Shown here in pieces: positions 1 through 6,420 of a stretch of 25,250 nucleotides of DNA. Position 1 is the stretch's first letter; each line of letters begins with the position of its first letter. The notes below the pieces were generated by a model that was given only the letters and a program-made list of their open reading frames with translations, had not been told where the DNA came from and made no database searches. The stretch comes from RGIG464 sp045643185 (GTDB lineage Bacteria; Myxococcota_A; Bradymonadia; UBA4248), in contig JAZUKH010000214.1 of assembly GCA_045643185.1 (NCBI GenBank), positions 1-25,250 of the forward strand, in the 5' to 3' direction. The position numbers were made by a program, and so were the translations under genes.

Positions 1-99
1 CCGCCTCACGACGGACGCCCTTGGTCTTGGCTAGTGATTCCCGCGACTAGGGTTCACGGAGGACTTTCACCTCCAAGCGAGTGCCCATGCCAGGCACAC
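1..99 (-). mobile_element. 5' end of a second, tandem group II intron copy (partial)
   Basis: These 99 bases are identical to 1883-1981, the 5' end of the complete intron. Read on the minus strand they begin with GTGTGCCTGGCATGGGC, the start of a class C group II intron. They follow directly, with no exon base between, the 3' end of the complete intron at position 100. The copy runs off the window edge, so its full length is unknown. It may be a real head-to-tail intron array, or an assembly effect of a multicopy or circular intron. Confidence 0.75.
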
Positions 100-101
100 A
101 T

Positions 102-177
102 CGGGTAGGAGGCTAGCCATTAGTTGACTAGCCGACCTCCCACACCACCGTACGTGCCGTTCGGCATACGGCGGTTC
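102..177 (-). ncRNA. Group II intron ribozyme domains V and VI
   Basis: On the minus strand, 177 down to 141 is domain V: GAACCGCCGTATGCC, a GAAC-type turn, then GGCACGTACGGTGGTGTG, which fold into the usual hairpin. It contains the CGC catalytic triad of class C introns. Bases 140 to about 102 form domain VI, a long stem (GGAGG...CCTCC, CGGCTAG...CTAGCC) with the sequence CTAAT holding the likely bulged branch-point adenosine a few bases before the 3' splice site. Confidence 0.88.
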
Positions 178-1588
178 AAAGTACGGAGTTAACAACAGAT
201 GGATTAAAACGTTCATATATGCTTACAAGCGTTTTATATCCCAGTGACCCTATATAGGCGTTAGTCATTGCGTGATGCATTGACCATGAGCAGGCAGAAG
301 CCCAAGCGCCTTTTGATGAGTAGGCATCGTTATACGCCCTCTTGTCCCGAACGCCGAGCTTCATGAGCTCTTGATGTCGCGTTTTGGGCTTCTTCCAATA
401 CCTCCATTGCAACATTCTGATGCGGCGACGTATCCACCCATCGAGGGATTTTAGCATTACCATCATGTTGGCTTTACGATAGTAATTAACCCAGCCTGTT
501 GTTGCTTGGTTCAGCCTACGTATTACCTCTTTGATGCTACTTCCTGTTTTGGTGATTTGTCTAACTTTGGCTTTGAATCGCTCTGTTGATTTGGGATGTA
601 TACAAAGTTGTACTTCTCCGAGTTCAGTAGAGCATTCCTGCATTGTATATCCGAGAAATTTAATCCCTATTGGGCTACCGACTTGGCTTTTCTCGCGATT
701 TACTTGCAATTTAAGCTTATGTTCAAGAAAGCGCGTGCATGATTGCATTACTCGCACTGCTGCCCGTTTGGATTTGACGTAAATATTTACGTCGTCCGCA
801 TACCTGACAAATTTGTGATGGCGTCTTTCGAGTTCCTTGTCGAAGGGAGTGAGATAGATATTGCTAAGTAAAGGTGAGAGGTTCCCTCCTTGCGGACTTC
901 CCGCCTCCGTTTTCACAACAACGCCATCTCTCATCATTCCGCTTTTGAGGAAGCTTTTAATAAGCTGTATCACTCTTTTGTCATGTATGACTTTGCGTAG
1001 CAGTTCGAGTAGGATGTCGTGGTTTATTGTGTCAAAGTACTTTGACAGGTCTATGTCCACAACATAGCAGTATCCCTGTTTATATAGGGTGCGTGCCTTC
1101 TCAACCGCATCAAGGGCGCTTCGCCCGGGTCTGAATCCGTAGCTCGATTCGGAGAACATTGGCTCAAATATGGGGCTTAAAACTTGGTGTACCGCTTGTT
1201 GGATTATTCTATCCTGAACCGTTGGTATGCCGAGCTGTCTTACGCCTCCATTCGGTTTGGGAATTTGAACGCCGCGAACGGGCGTTGCCTTGTATTTCCC
1301 AGTCAAGAGCGTGTTCAGTATCTCGTCACGTCTTCCTTTCATGTCATCAATGGTCTCGTCAATGTCTCGGCCATCAATGCCATGACTACCATGGTTTCTG
1401 CGAACTTGGAGATAAGCATTGGATATATTTATCCTGTTTGCTATCAGTTCCATGAGTTCGCCTGTGTTAGCTCCTCGCGCCTTGACTCGTTTCAGTATCT
1501 CATGCTGGCCATCCTTGAGTAGTTGTAAGCACTCTCTGCTTAACTTACGTCTAGGGGGAGTTGTCTCCTTCTTCTGGTTTCTTCGCAT
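176..1588 (-). CDS. ltrA: Group II intron reverse transcriptase/maturase
   Basis: The 470-residue intron-encoded protein binds the intron RNA, helps it splice and copies it into DNA at new sites. Visible reverse transcriptase blocks, in order, are YGFRPGRSALDAV, DIDLSKYFDTINHDILLELL, AGSPQGGNLSPLLSNIYL, the catalytic RYADD motif (YADD at about residues 263-266) and FLGYTM. The maturase (X) domain follows, with GWVNYYRKANM and WIRRRIRMLQWRYWKK. There is no HNH endonuclease, as usual for class C. The ATG follows AAAGG with suitable spacing. The stop codon overlaps the first two bases of domain V, so the ORF fills domain IV. All catalytic motifs look intact, so the element may be active. Confidence 0.95.
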   Translation of the reverse strand: MRRNQKKETTPPRRKLSRECLQLLKDGQHEILKRVKARGANTGELMELIANRINISNAYLQVRRNHGSHGIDGRDIDETIDDMKGRRDEILNTLLTGKYKATPVRGVQIPKPNGGVRQLGIPTVQDRIIQQAVHQVLSPIFEPMFSESSYGFRPGRSALDAVEKARTLYKQGYCYVVDIDLSKYFDTINHDILLELLRKVIHDKRVIQLIKSFLKSGMMRDGVVVKTEAGSPQGGNLSPLLSNIYLTPFDKELERRHHKFVRYADDVNIYVKSKRAAVRVMQSCTRFLEHKLKLQVNREKSQVGSPIGIKFLGYTMQECSTELGEVQLCIHPKSTERFKAKVRQITKTGSSIKEVIRRLNQATTGWVNYYRKANMMVMLKSLDGWIRRRIRMLQWRYWKKPKTRHQELMKLGVRDKRAYNDAYSSKGAWASACSWSMHHAMTNAYIGSLGYKTLVSIYERFNPSVVNSVL

Positions 1589-1928
1589 AGGTTACCTTTC
1601 CGTTCTTGGTTTGAGTACTTTGTTTGGTCCTTCAGCTCTCGCCTACTATGACCTCTGCTGACTTCTCGTCGTTCGTTGTTACTGCTTCCTTTCGGTCGCC
1701 GACGAGACCTCCCTGGGTAAGAGCAATCGCTTTCCTTCCATGTACCTGCCACATTTACACATACATTCTCCTGAGTCGCTATTGGGTTTGCTGTCAGCCG
1801 CCAGCTTGCCCGAACGTACATGCCTTAATATGTGGTTTCTATGTCGTCAGGTCGGAAGTTTGCCTCCACCTTCTTTCAGACTCCGCCTCACGACGGACGC
1901 CCTTGGTCTTGGCTAGTGATTCCCGCGA

Positions 1929-2840
1929 CTAGGGTTCACGGAGGACTTTCACCTCCAAGCGAGTGCCCATGCCAGGCACACGGCTATTGGCTTTGCCAAT
2001 AGCCGCCGTTTTTGCACTATTACATTTATTGCAACAATTTTTATAAATAATTAACCATTTTTTTCTCACTAAATCTGATAACGTTTTGTGAAAAATACCA
2101 TTTGTTGCAATAATATATTTGTCATGCGGATCATATTTATCACCGTCAAATCCAGTCACAACGCCTCCAGCTTCGCGAACAATAATCACACCTGCTGCAG
2201 TATCCCACGGTTTGAGGTTAATCTCCCAAAAACCATCGAGCCAACCACATGCGACACCACATAAATCGAGTGCCGCTGAACCAGGTCTTCTCACCGAATG
2301 ACATTTCATCGACACCACACCAAAGTTCTTGTAATTCGCGATTTCCTTATCACTCGGCCCAACCGGAAAACCCGTCGCCAAAAGCGCTCGCTCAAATTCG
2401 TTGTTTTGGGCGACGTGAATACGTTCTCCGTTCAAAAAAGCTCCAAGGCCTTGCGCTGCATAAAACTCGTGCCCTTGAATCGGATTGTTCACTACGCCTA
2501 CTACGGGTTCTCCAGCTACGACTAAACCGACACTCACGCACGCCCAGGGAAAACGATGTACCATGTTTGATGTGCCATCGACCGGATCCACATACCAATA
2601 AGGAGCGTTCGAATTTTTCGCCGCATGAATCCCTGTTTCTTCGCCTAAAAAACCAAATTCAGGCGTTACACGCGCAAAATATTCGGTCAAAATCTTTTCG
2701 TTTTCCGCATCAATCTGCGTCAATAGCGATTCATCGCCTTTAATCGAAACACAACGCGGTACGTCCCATAACCGTTTCAAATTCTCTGCAGCCAGTTTAA
2801 CGCCTTCACGCGCAATATTCAGTAGTTTTTCGTAATCCAT
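1929..2840 (-). CDS. Inositol monophosphatase family protein, C-terminus frameshifted into the intron
   Basis: A Mg-dependent phosphatase of the IMPase/SuhB family, cleaving inositol-1-phosphate or related phosphomonoesters in the cytoplasm. Metal-binding motifs are complete: FLGEETG near residue 65, WYVDPVDGTSN near 80-90 and KPWDTAAG near 212. The start follows AAGGAG at good spacing. The ORF is 303 residues, but the family is near 267. The last ~38 residues (from about KKWLIIYKN) look unlike the family, run through the terminator hairpin, and end inside the intron. A one-base change in the A7 run at 2058-2064 would give the ending KKMVNYL and a stop at 2041, making 266 residues. So the natural gene probably ended at 2041. 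It starts 29 bases after the membrane-protein gene and may share its transcript. Confidence 0.9.
   Translation of the reverse strand: MDYEKLLNIAREGVKLAAENLKRLWDVPRCVSIKGDESLLTQIDAENEKILTEYFARVTPEFGFLGEETGIHAAKNSNAPYWYVDPVDGTSNMVHRFPWACVSVGLVVAGEPVVGVVNNPIQGHEFYAAQGLGAFLNGERIHVAQNNEFERALLATGFPVGPSDKEIANYKNFGVVSMKCHSVRRPGSAALDLCGVACGWLDGFWEINLKPWDTAAGVIIVREAGGVVTGFDGDKYDPHDKYIIATNGIFHKTLSDLVRKKWLIIYKNCCNKCNSAKTAAIGKANSRVPGMGTRLEVKVLREP
1982..2004 (-). terminator. Terminator-like hairpin used as the intron target
   Basis: Perfect inverted repeat GGCTATTGGC / GCCAATAGCC with a 3-base loop, 37 bases beyond the likely true stop of the inositol-monophosphatase gene. The intron begins at the very next base, so the U-tract that would have followed the stem is gone. 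The inner stem (TATTGGC...GCCAATA) is the same as in the dispersed repeat at 12162-12240, though without the bulged G. Confidence 0.75.
2058..2064 (-). other. Phased A7 run, possible frameshift site
   Basis: In the reading frame the codons are AGA AAA AAA TGG, so the run is phased as A_AAA_AAA, the classical -1 slippery layout. A -1 shift here (or one added base) moves translation to ATG GTT AAT TAT TTA TAA and gives a 266-residue product of normal family length. It may be programmed, transcriptional slippage, a real mutation, or a homopolymer sequencing error. Confidence 0.5.
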
Positions 2841-2869
2841 GACTAAATCTCCTTATAAATTCCGGATGA

Positions 2870-3568
2870 TCAAAAGAATATATTACTAACACATAATATA
2901 ATTAAAGCAACCACAATACACATACACGCTATTTTCAAAAAATAGCTAACTTTAAAAGTTTTACTTACAGAAAAACTCGATTCATTCCCTAACTTACTCG
3001 CTTTAATGACACGTTTTTCTTGAACCAAGCTTATGATTGAACCGATTATATATAACACCAAAACTAATATTATATAGAAAAAGTATAATAATCCATCAAG
3101 ATTCAAATCACCTCCATGGCTTTCATGAGGAATTACAAGAAACCATATTCCCCAAATCGGAATTGACATCGTTGAAAAAATACTTATCCATCCAGCCCAG
3201 AGCGAAAACTCTTGCTTATTCACTGATTTGATATCACTTGCATCATTAGATAATTGATTTAAAAATTTCTTTACGATTATTGCATGAATTATGGGAATAA
3301 CAAGCACCAAAGTCACATGACAAACTAACGCAACGATCAACGACTCGTTTTCCCATCGATTTATACTTTCCATAAGGCCATCAAGCATATTTACAATAGA
3401 AAAAACGAGTGCAAAAACAAACAGTTTACTCTCTTTGTTCATAATCTTTTCAAAGAATATAGGATCTGTCGTGTGGCTCTGCTTATTCTCTTCAGCTTGT
3501 TTTTTAACAATATCTTCGCAAGTATCTTGCTGTTCCGTTTTTTCGGTTAAAATATTCTCTTCAGTCAT
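2870..3568 (-). CDS. Integral membrane protein of unknown function
   Basis: I do not recognise this 232-residue protein. It has a charged, Glu/Lys/Gln-rich N-terminal tail of about 45 residues, then five likely membrane segments near 48-66, 77-99, 122-146, 158-182 and 208-231, ending two residues before the stop. A Trp- and Ile-rich stretch (LWAGWISIF, PIWGIWFL) marks the third segment. The start ATG follows AAAGGA at good spacing. The gene is clearly more AT-rich than the core genes downstream and lies between a truncated gene and the monophosphatase, which suggests acquired DNA. No function is proposed. Confidence 0.8.
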   Translation of the reverse strand: MTEENILTEKTEQQDTCEDIVKKQAEENKQSHTTDPIFFEKIMNKESKLFVFALVFSIVNMLDGLMESINRWENESLIVALVCHVTLVLVIPIIHAIIVKKFLNQLSNDASDIKSVNKQEFSLWAGWISIFSTMSIPIWGIWFLVIPHESHGGDLNLDGLLYFFYIILVLVLYIIGSIISLVQEKRVIKASKLGNESSFSVSKTFKVSYFLKIACMCIVVALIILCVSNIFF

Positions 3569-3607
3569 GATTTAGTCCTTTCTTTTACTTTAATAAAAGT
3601 AATATTT

Positions 3608-3808
3608 TTAGTCTTTCACAAATCGCTTGATCTCGCACGTGTGCGATTTTGTTTTACCGAAGCGGCGCGCACGCGACACGCACAAAAAACATTGTTCCGT
3701 ATTGACAAACTTGTTGAGCTCATGAATCAACATCGACTTATCGACGTAAATCTTTGAATTCATGCCAACTCTGAGCATCGCTTCACTTGGATTCACATAA
3801 AGTCCCAT
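3608..3808 (-). pseudogene. Truncated AAA-ATPase-like (PF09820-type) gene
   Basis: Only the N-terminus remains. From the ATG at 3808, which follows GGAGGT at six bases, it reads MGLYVNPSEAMLRVGMNSKI, then YVDKSMLIHELN, NTEQCFLCVSRARRFGKT. This matches the start of the predicted AAA-ATPase/PD-(D/E)XK family: YVDKT-type motif, then a P-loop-like RRFGKT. Right after FGKT the similarity stops and 13 unrelated residues lead to a stop. Full-length relatives exceed 500 residues, so ATPase and nuclease parts are lost. An upstream in-frame ATG at 3859 has no good ribosome site. Confidence 0.7.
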
Positions 3809-3901
3809 AGCTCTACCTCCGCCATTTGCTCGCACGATCGCAGTCGCACCAAAGCGCAACCTTTTCTATCACATTCTAATCATATCTATAGATATTTTGT
3901 G

Positions 3902-3935
3902 GCCCACGCTATTCGCACTGCGAATACGCGTGGGC
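3902..3935 (-). repeat. Bulged-G hairpin, TATT/AATA type
   Basis: On the minus strand the arms are GCCCACGC and GCGTGGGC, enclosing one unpaired G, then TATTCGC, a 3-base loop and GCGAATA. This is the same layout as the core of the dispersed repeats at 4692-4806, 12162-12240 and 18331-18466, but on the opposite strand and without their side hairpin. The next 60 bases hold another small inverted repeat (CGTAGC/GCTACG at 3959-3972). Its core also occurs at the apex of the copy at 18331-18466. Confidence 0.65.
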
Positions 3936-4050
3936 GCGCTGGCTATTGCACGAAACGTCGTAGCACGCTACGCCGCTACACGGATGGTCGCTCAATAGTA
4001 AGCGCTTAATAACAACACGTCTTGACAATAAAAAGGGGCTTTTTTCGTAC

Positions 4051-4404
4051 CTAGCAAATTTTTGCAGGCATGCCTCGACTAATTGCTTTGTTTTGGCAAA
4101 TGGATAACCCCTCCATAAGCCAACGAAATTCCTGTTGCGTCAAATGCTTCAATTCACTCTCATTTCTAGGCCATTGAAAGCGTTTTTCTCGAAGACGCTT
4201 ATAAAGCAGAATATAGCCCGTGCCATCCCAATAGATTGCTTTGACACGGTCGGCCTTATGACCACAGAAGAGAAACAACGACTCCTCATCCAGATTGCGA
4301 CCAAACTGCAATTGAATCATTGCAACCAGCCCATCGATTTGCTTGCGCATATCGGTGTAGCCGCAGGCGATGTATTAATTGCGAACTCGGCTGAAGTCGA
4401 TCAT
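4051..4404 (-). pseudogene. tnpB: IS66 family accessory protein (Orf2/TnpB), nonsense-broken
   Basis: IS66 accessory protein needed for transposition. From the ATG at 4404 the reading is MIDFSRVRN, a TAA stop, then YIACGYTDMRKQIDGLVAMI, the hallmark CGYTDMRK-IDGL block. This continues with ESLFLFCGHKADRVKAIYWD, GYILLYKRL, FQWPR and LTQQEFRWLMEGLSI to the normal length. A single codon change therefore breaks an otherwise complete gene. Translation could only restart at the ATG at 4350, which omits the conserved N-terminal strand. The ATG overlaps the stop of the preceding 22-codon ORF. Confidence 0.82.
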
Positions 4405-4469
4405 TGATCCAACGCTTTTATGAGTTTGGCTATAAGGCAAACATCAGTATTTTCTGAAAACTCTGCCAT
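4401..4469 (-). pseudogene. Remnant of IS66 orf1 (22 codons)
   Basis: A short ORF, MAEFSENTDVCLIAKLIKAL plus DQ, with a strong GGAGGA ribosome site, whose TGA overlaps the ATG of the broken orf2. Position and overlap match IS66 orf1, and the ending resembles an orf1 C-terminus, but most of the gene is absent. The assignment rests mainly on position. Confidence 0.4.
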
Positions 4470-4493
4470 TCCTCCTTTTACTCAACTCATTGT

Positions 4494-4519
4494 CAAGATT
4501 GACAACGTTGTCAATCTTG
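4494..4519. repeat. 26-bp perfect palindrome
   Basis: A perfect palindrome with half-site CAAGATTGACAAC and no loop, inside the IS66-like element just upstream of the orf1 remnant's ribosome site. Each half carries TTGACA-like sequence, so it could be an operator, a pair of divergent -35 boxes, or a decayed end. No regulator gene is nearby. Confidence 0.6.
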
Positions 4520-4613
4520 TCGAGGCTTGGATTCAAGCTAAGGGGAATATGAAGTGTTACGAATCAGTTGACAAGCCACAGGATTATTAAGCGCTTACTT
4601 CCAATTCGTCACT

Positions 4614-4634
4614 CGCGCGCCTTCATGGCGCGCG
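4614..4634. terminator. GC-rich hairpin followed by AATTTT
   Basis: Perfect 8-bp stem CGCGCGCC/GGCGCGCG with a 5-base loop, followed on the plus strand by AATTTT and on the minus strand by few Ts. It lies between the IS66 remnant and the dispersed repeat. No plus-strand gene ends here, so its role as terminator is only suggested by shape. Confidence 0.4.
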
Positions 4635-4691
4635 AATTTTCATCTAGTCAAGATAATTTGTGTCGCTATGACACACTGGTTAATTGAAAAC

Positions 4692-4806
4692 AAGCCCAGC
4701 CGAAGAGGGGGTAGCGGCGTATTTCGTAATTTTGTAGAGACGCGTGGTCCACACGTCTCTACAAAATTACGAAATAGCCGCGTAGGGGGAGACTTCCCCC
4801 TCCCCC
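4692..4806 (+). repeat. Dispersed palindromic repeat, copy A
   Basis: Left arm GGGGTAGCGGCGTATTT at 4708-4724 is identical to 18346-18362. The centre is a 55-bp palindrome (4721-4775) with 22 perfectly paired bases per arm, then 5 more with one mismatch and a 1-base loop. The stem continues outward as GCGGC/GCCGC after a single bulged G. The right part has GTAGGGGGAGACTTCCCCCT (4782-4801), a side hairpin also present at 18441-18460. It lies just downstream of the radical SAM gene's stop, so it might also end or stabilise that transcript. Confidence 0.8.
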
Positions 4807-4849
4807 AAAACAAAACGCCATGTTATGTCATGACGTGGTTTTGCGCGCC

Positions 4850-6418
4850 TTATTCGTGGTCAGTGAGCTGATGCTTCGCCTGGCGATTACGACCGTGTTC
4901 CTCGGATTTCGCACGTTTGGTTGCAGAAATACTGAAATCTTCGGGGAGATAGGGACGCAAAACGGGCGGAATGTCCTCTTTGCGCGTTGCCAGGTAGTCA
5001 TCGATAATCAACAACGCAGCCTGTTGCGGCGCAAAGCCGTCACAGGTCGTCATGTATTCAAAGAGCAGAGCGACCCAACGCGTTTGAGAGATGCCTTGTG
5101 TGACCGTTGCGTGTTCGTAGATCCAGTCGGTCAGCTTCCAAAACTCGCGAAATGCGTCGTTTTTGCAGATGGCCGCCACGGTTTTTGGAAAATTCGCATT
5201 GTTGACGAGCGTATCCCAGAATTTGGCGAAACGCTTAAACTTCATGAGATCGCCAAAGGCCATTTCACGCGTCTGAAGGATCTCGTAGGGCGGGATTTTC
5301 GAAAACGTGAGGCCCCATTCCTCAGCCTTAAGGTCGAGCGGCGACGATTTGAGGCGTTTGAGAATACCAAGCTGAATCTCCTGAACGCCACTTGAGCGTA
5401 GTCGTTCGAACCCGTCAGCAAACGATTCAAAATCCTCACCGGGCAGACCGGCGATCAAATCGGCATGAATGTGCGCCCCGGTCTGTTCGCGCAAACGACA
5501 CAGGTTCTTCAGCAGCGAATCGGCTTCGAGACGGCGTTGAATCAGCCTGGCGACGTCGTTATTGAGCGTTTGAACACCGAACTCGATCTGAATCGCCGCT
5601 GCCGGAAACTCAGCAAGTTTCTGAATGAGCGCATCTGGGATCTCGTGAGGCGTCATCTCAAAGTGAAGTTGTATGCCCAGGTCGCGATAGGGCAAAAAGA
5701 AATCGAGCAGCTGAAGCGTGCGGGCGAGCGAGCAATTGAGCGTGCGATCAAGGAATTTGAAAGCACGGGCGCCGCGACGAATCAATTTTTCGAATTCCGG
5801 AAACAGACGTTCAAGCGGAATATTGCGCACCGGCTTGTCGTTCGCGCTCAGACAGAATGCACAACGATACGGACAACCACGGCTCGATTCCACATACATG
5901 ACGCGGTTTTTGAGATCATCGTCCGTGAATTCATCGTAGGGCAACACAAGTGCATTCACATCGACGGGGGTTGCACGAACAAAATTCGGTTCTTCATCGC
6001 CATTTCTGCATTCAATTAGTTTTTGATCGATTTTTGCACAAATTTCGTCAACGACGATCTCTCCTTCTCCGATGATGCAGAAATCACTGAGTCGATAGAG
6101 CGGATCCTTTCGGTTTTGAGGATCATCCTGAATTTCGGGGCCACCAATGATGATGCAGAGACTGGGCTGTACCGCGCGCAAGACCTCGACGAGCTGACGT
6201 GCAAAGGCAACGCCCCACAAATAGATGCTGATGCCGACGAGTTTTGGATGTTTTTGCAAAATGACGTTCGCGGCTTCGACGGGGTCATTTTGGATCGTGA
6301 ACTCGACAAGTTCGCAACGGTCATGGCGTTCCGGCGCCATATTGGCGCGGAGCGTACGAATCGACATTGAGGTGTGCGAAAACCGCGCGTTGATCGCAGT
6401 GAGAATGAAATCAGACAT
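4850..6418 (-). CDS. B12-binding-domain radical SAM protein
   Basis: A 522-residue radical S-adenosylmethionine enzyme of unknown substrate. Residues 1-~130 look like a cobalamin-binding Rossmann domain (LVGISIYLWG, IIIGGPEI, IGEGE). The radical SAM barrel follows, with the Fe-S cluster motif CPYRCAFC near residues 183-190, then EFGVQTLN, DLIAGLPGEDFESF and LGILKRLKSSPL. The C-terminal ~170 residues resemble the helical DUF4080 domain often attached to this class. The ATG lies two bases after the stop of the guanylyltransferase gene and has no clear ribosome site of its own, so translational coupling is likely. No precursor peptide or partner that would reveal the substrate is seen. Confidence 0.9.
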   Translation of the reverse strand: MSDFILTAINARFSHTSMSIRTLRANMAPERHDRCELVEFTIQNDPVEAANVILQKHPKLVGISIYLWGVAFARQLVEVLRAVQPSLCIIIGGPEIQDDPQNRKDPLYRLSDFCIIGEGEIVVDEICAKIDQKLIECRNGDEEPNFVRATPVDVNALVLPYDEFTDDDLKNRVMYVESSRGCPYRCAFCLSANDKPVRNIPLERLFPEFEKLIRRGARAFKFLDRTLNCSLARTLQLLDFFLPYRDLGIQLHFEMTPHEIPDALIQKLAEFPAAAIQIEFGVQTLNNDVARLIQRRLEADSLLKNLCRLREQTGAHIHADLIAGLPGEDFESFADGFERLRSSGVQEIQLGILKRLKSSPLDLKAEEWGLTFSKIPPYEILQTREMAFGDLMKFKRFAKFWDTLVNNANFPKTVAAICKNDAFREFWKLTDWIYEHATVTQGISQTRWVALLFEYMTTCDGFAPQQAALLIIDDYLATRKEDIPPVLRPYLPEDFSISATKRAKSEEHGRNRQAKHQLTDHE

Positions 6419-6420
6419 GG

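Larger units (their letters stand above)
100..1981 (-). mobile_element. Complete class C (IIC) group II intron
   Basis: A self-splicing retroelement of 1882 bp. On the minus strand it starts with GTGTG at 1981 and ends with CCCGAT at 100, fitting the GTGYG...AY rule. Bases 1589-1981 would form ribozyme domains I-III, and motifs there (GGCATGGG, GTCCTCCGTGAA, AAGGGCGTCCGT, TCTGAAAGAAGG) follow from memory the order in the Oceanobacillus iheyensis IIC ribozyme. Domain IV carries the reverse transcriptase, and domains V and VI follow it. The 5' exon is a perfect 10-bp hairpin (1982-2004), the target type known for class C introns, which insert at the 3' base of terminator stems. The 3' exon is not a gene but another intron 5' end. 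Confidence 0.93.
3998..4598 (-). mobile_element. Decayed IS66-type element with intact ends
   Basis: A 601-bp element bounded by perfect 15-bp inverted repeats (GTAAGCGCTTAATAA at 3998-4012, its complement at 4584-4598). Inside are a broken IS66 orf2 and a 22-codon scrap that overlaps it as orf1 would. The large transposase gene (tnpC/orf3) is missing. The eight bases outside each end do not match, so no target duplication is left. The element cannot move on its own but could in principle be moved by a related transposase. Confidence 0.75.

Noticed and set aside
176..1588. Retron or DGR reverse transcriptase
   Set aside because: The maturase domain and intact intron domains V and VI show a group II intron; no msr/msd or template repeat is present.
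1540..1821. 93-codon minus-strand frame upstream of the reverse transcriptase
   Set aside because: It lies in the ribozyme part of the intron, whose conserved RNA motifs explain the sequence.
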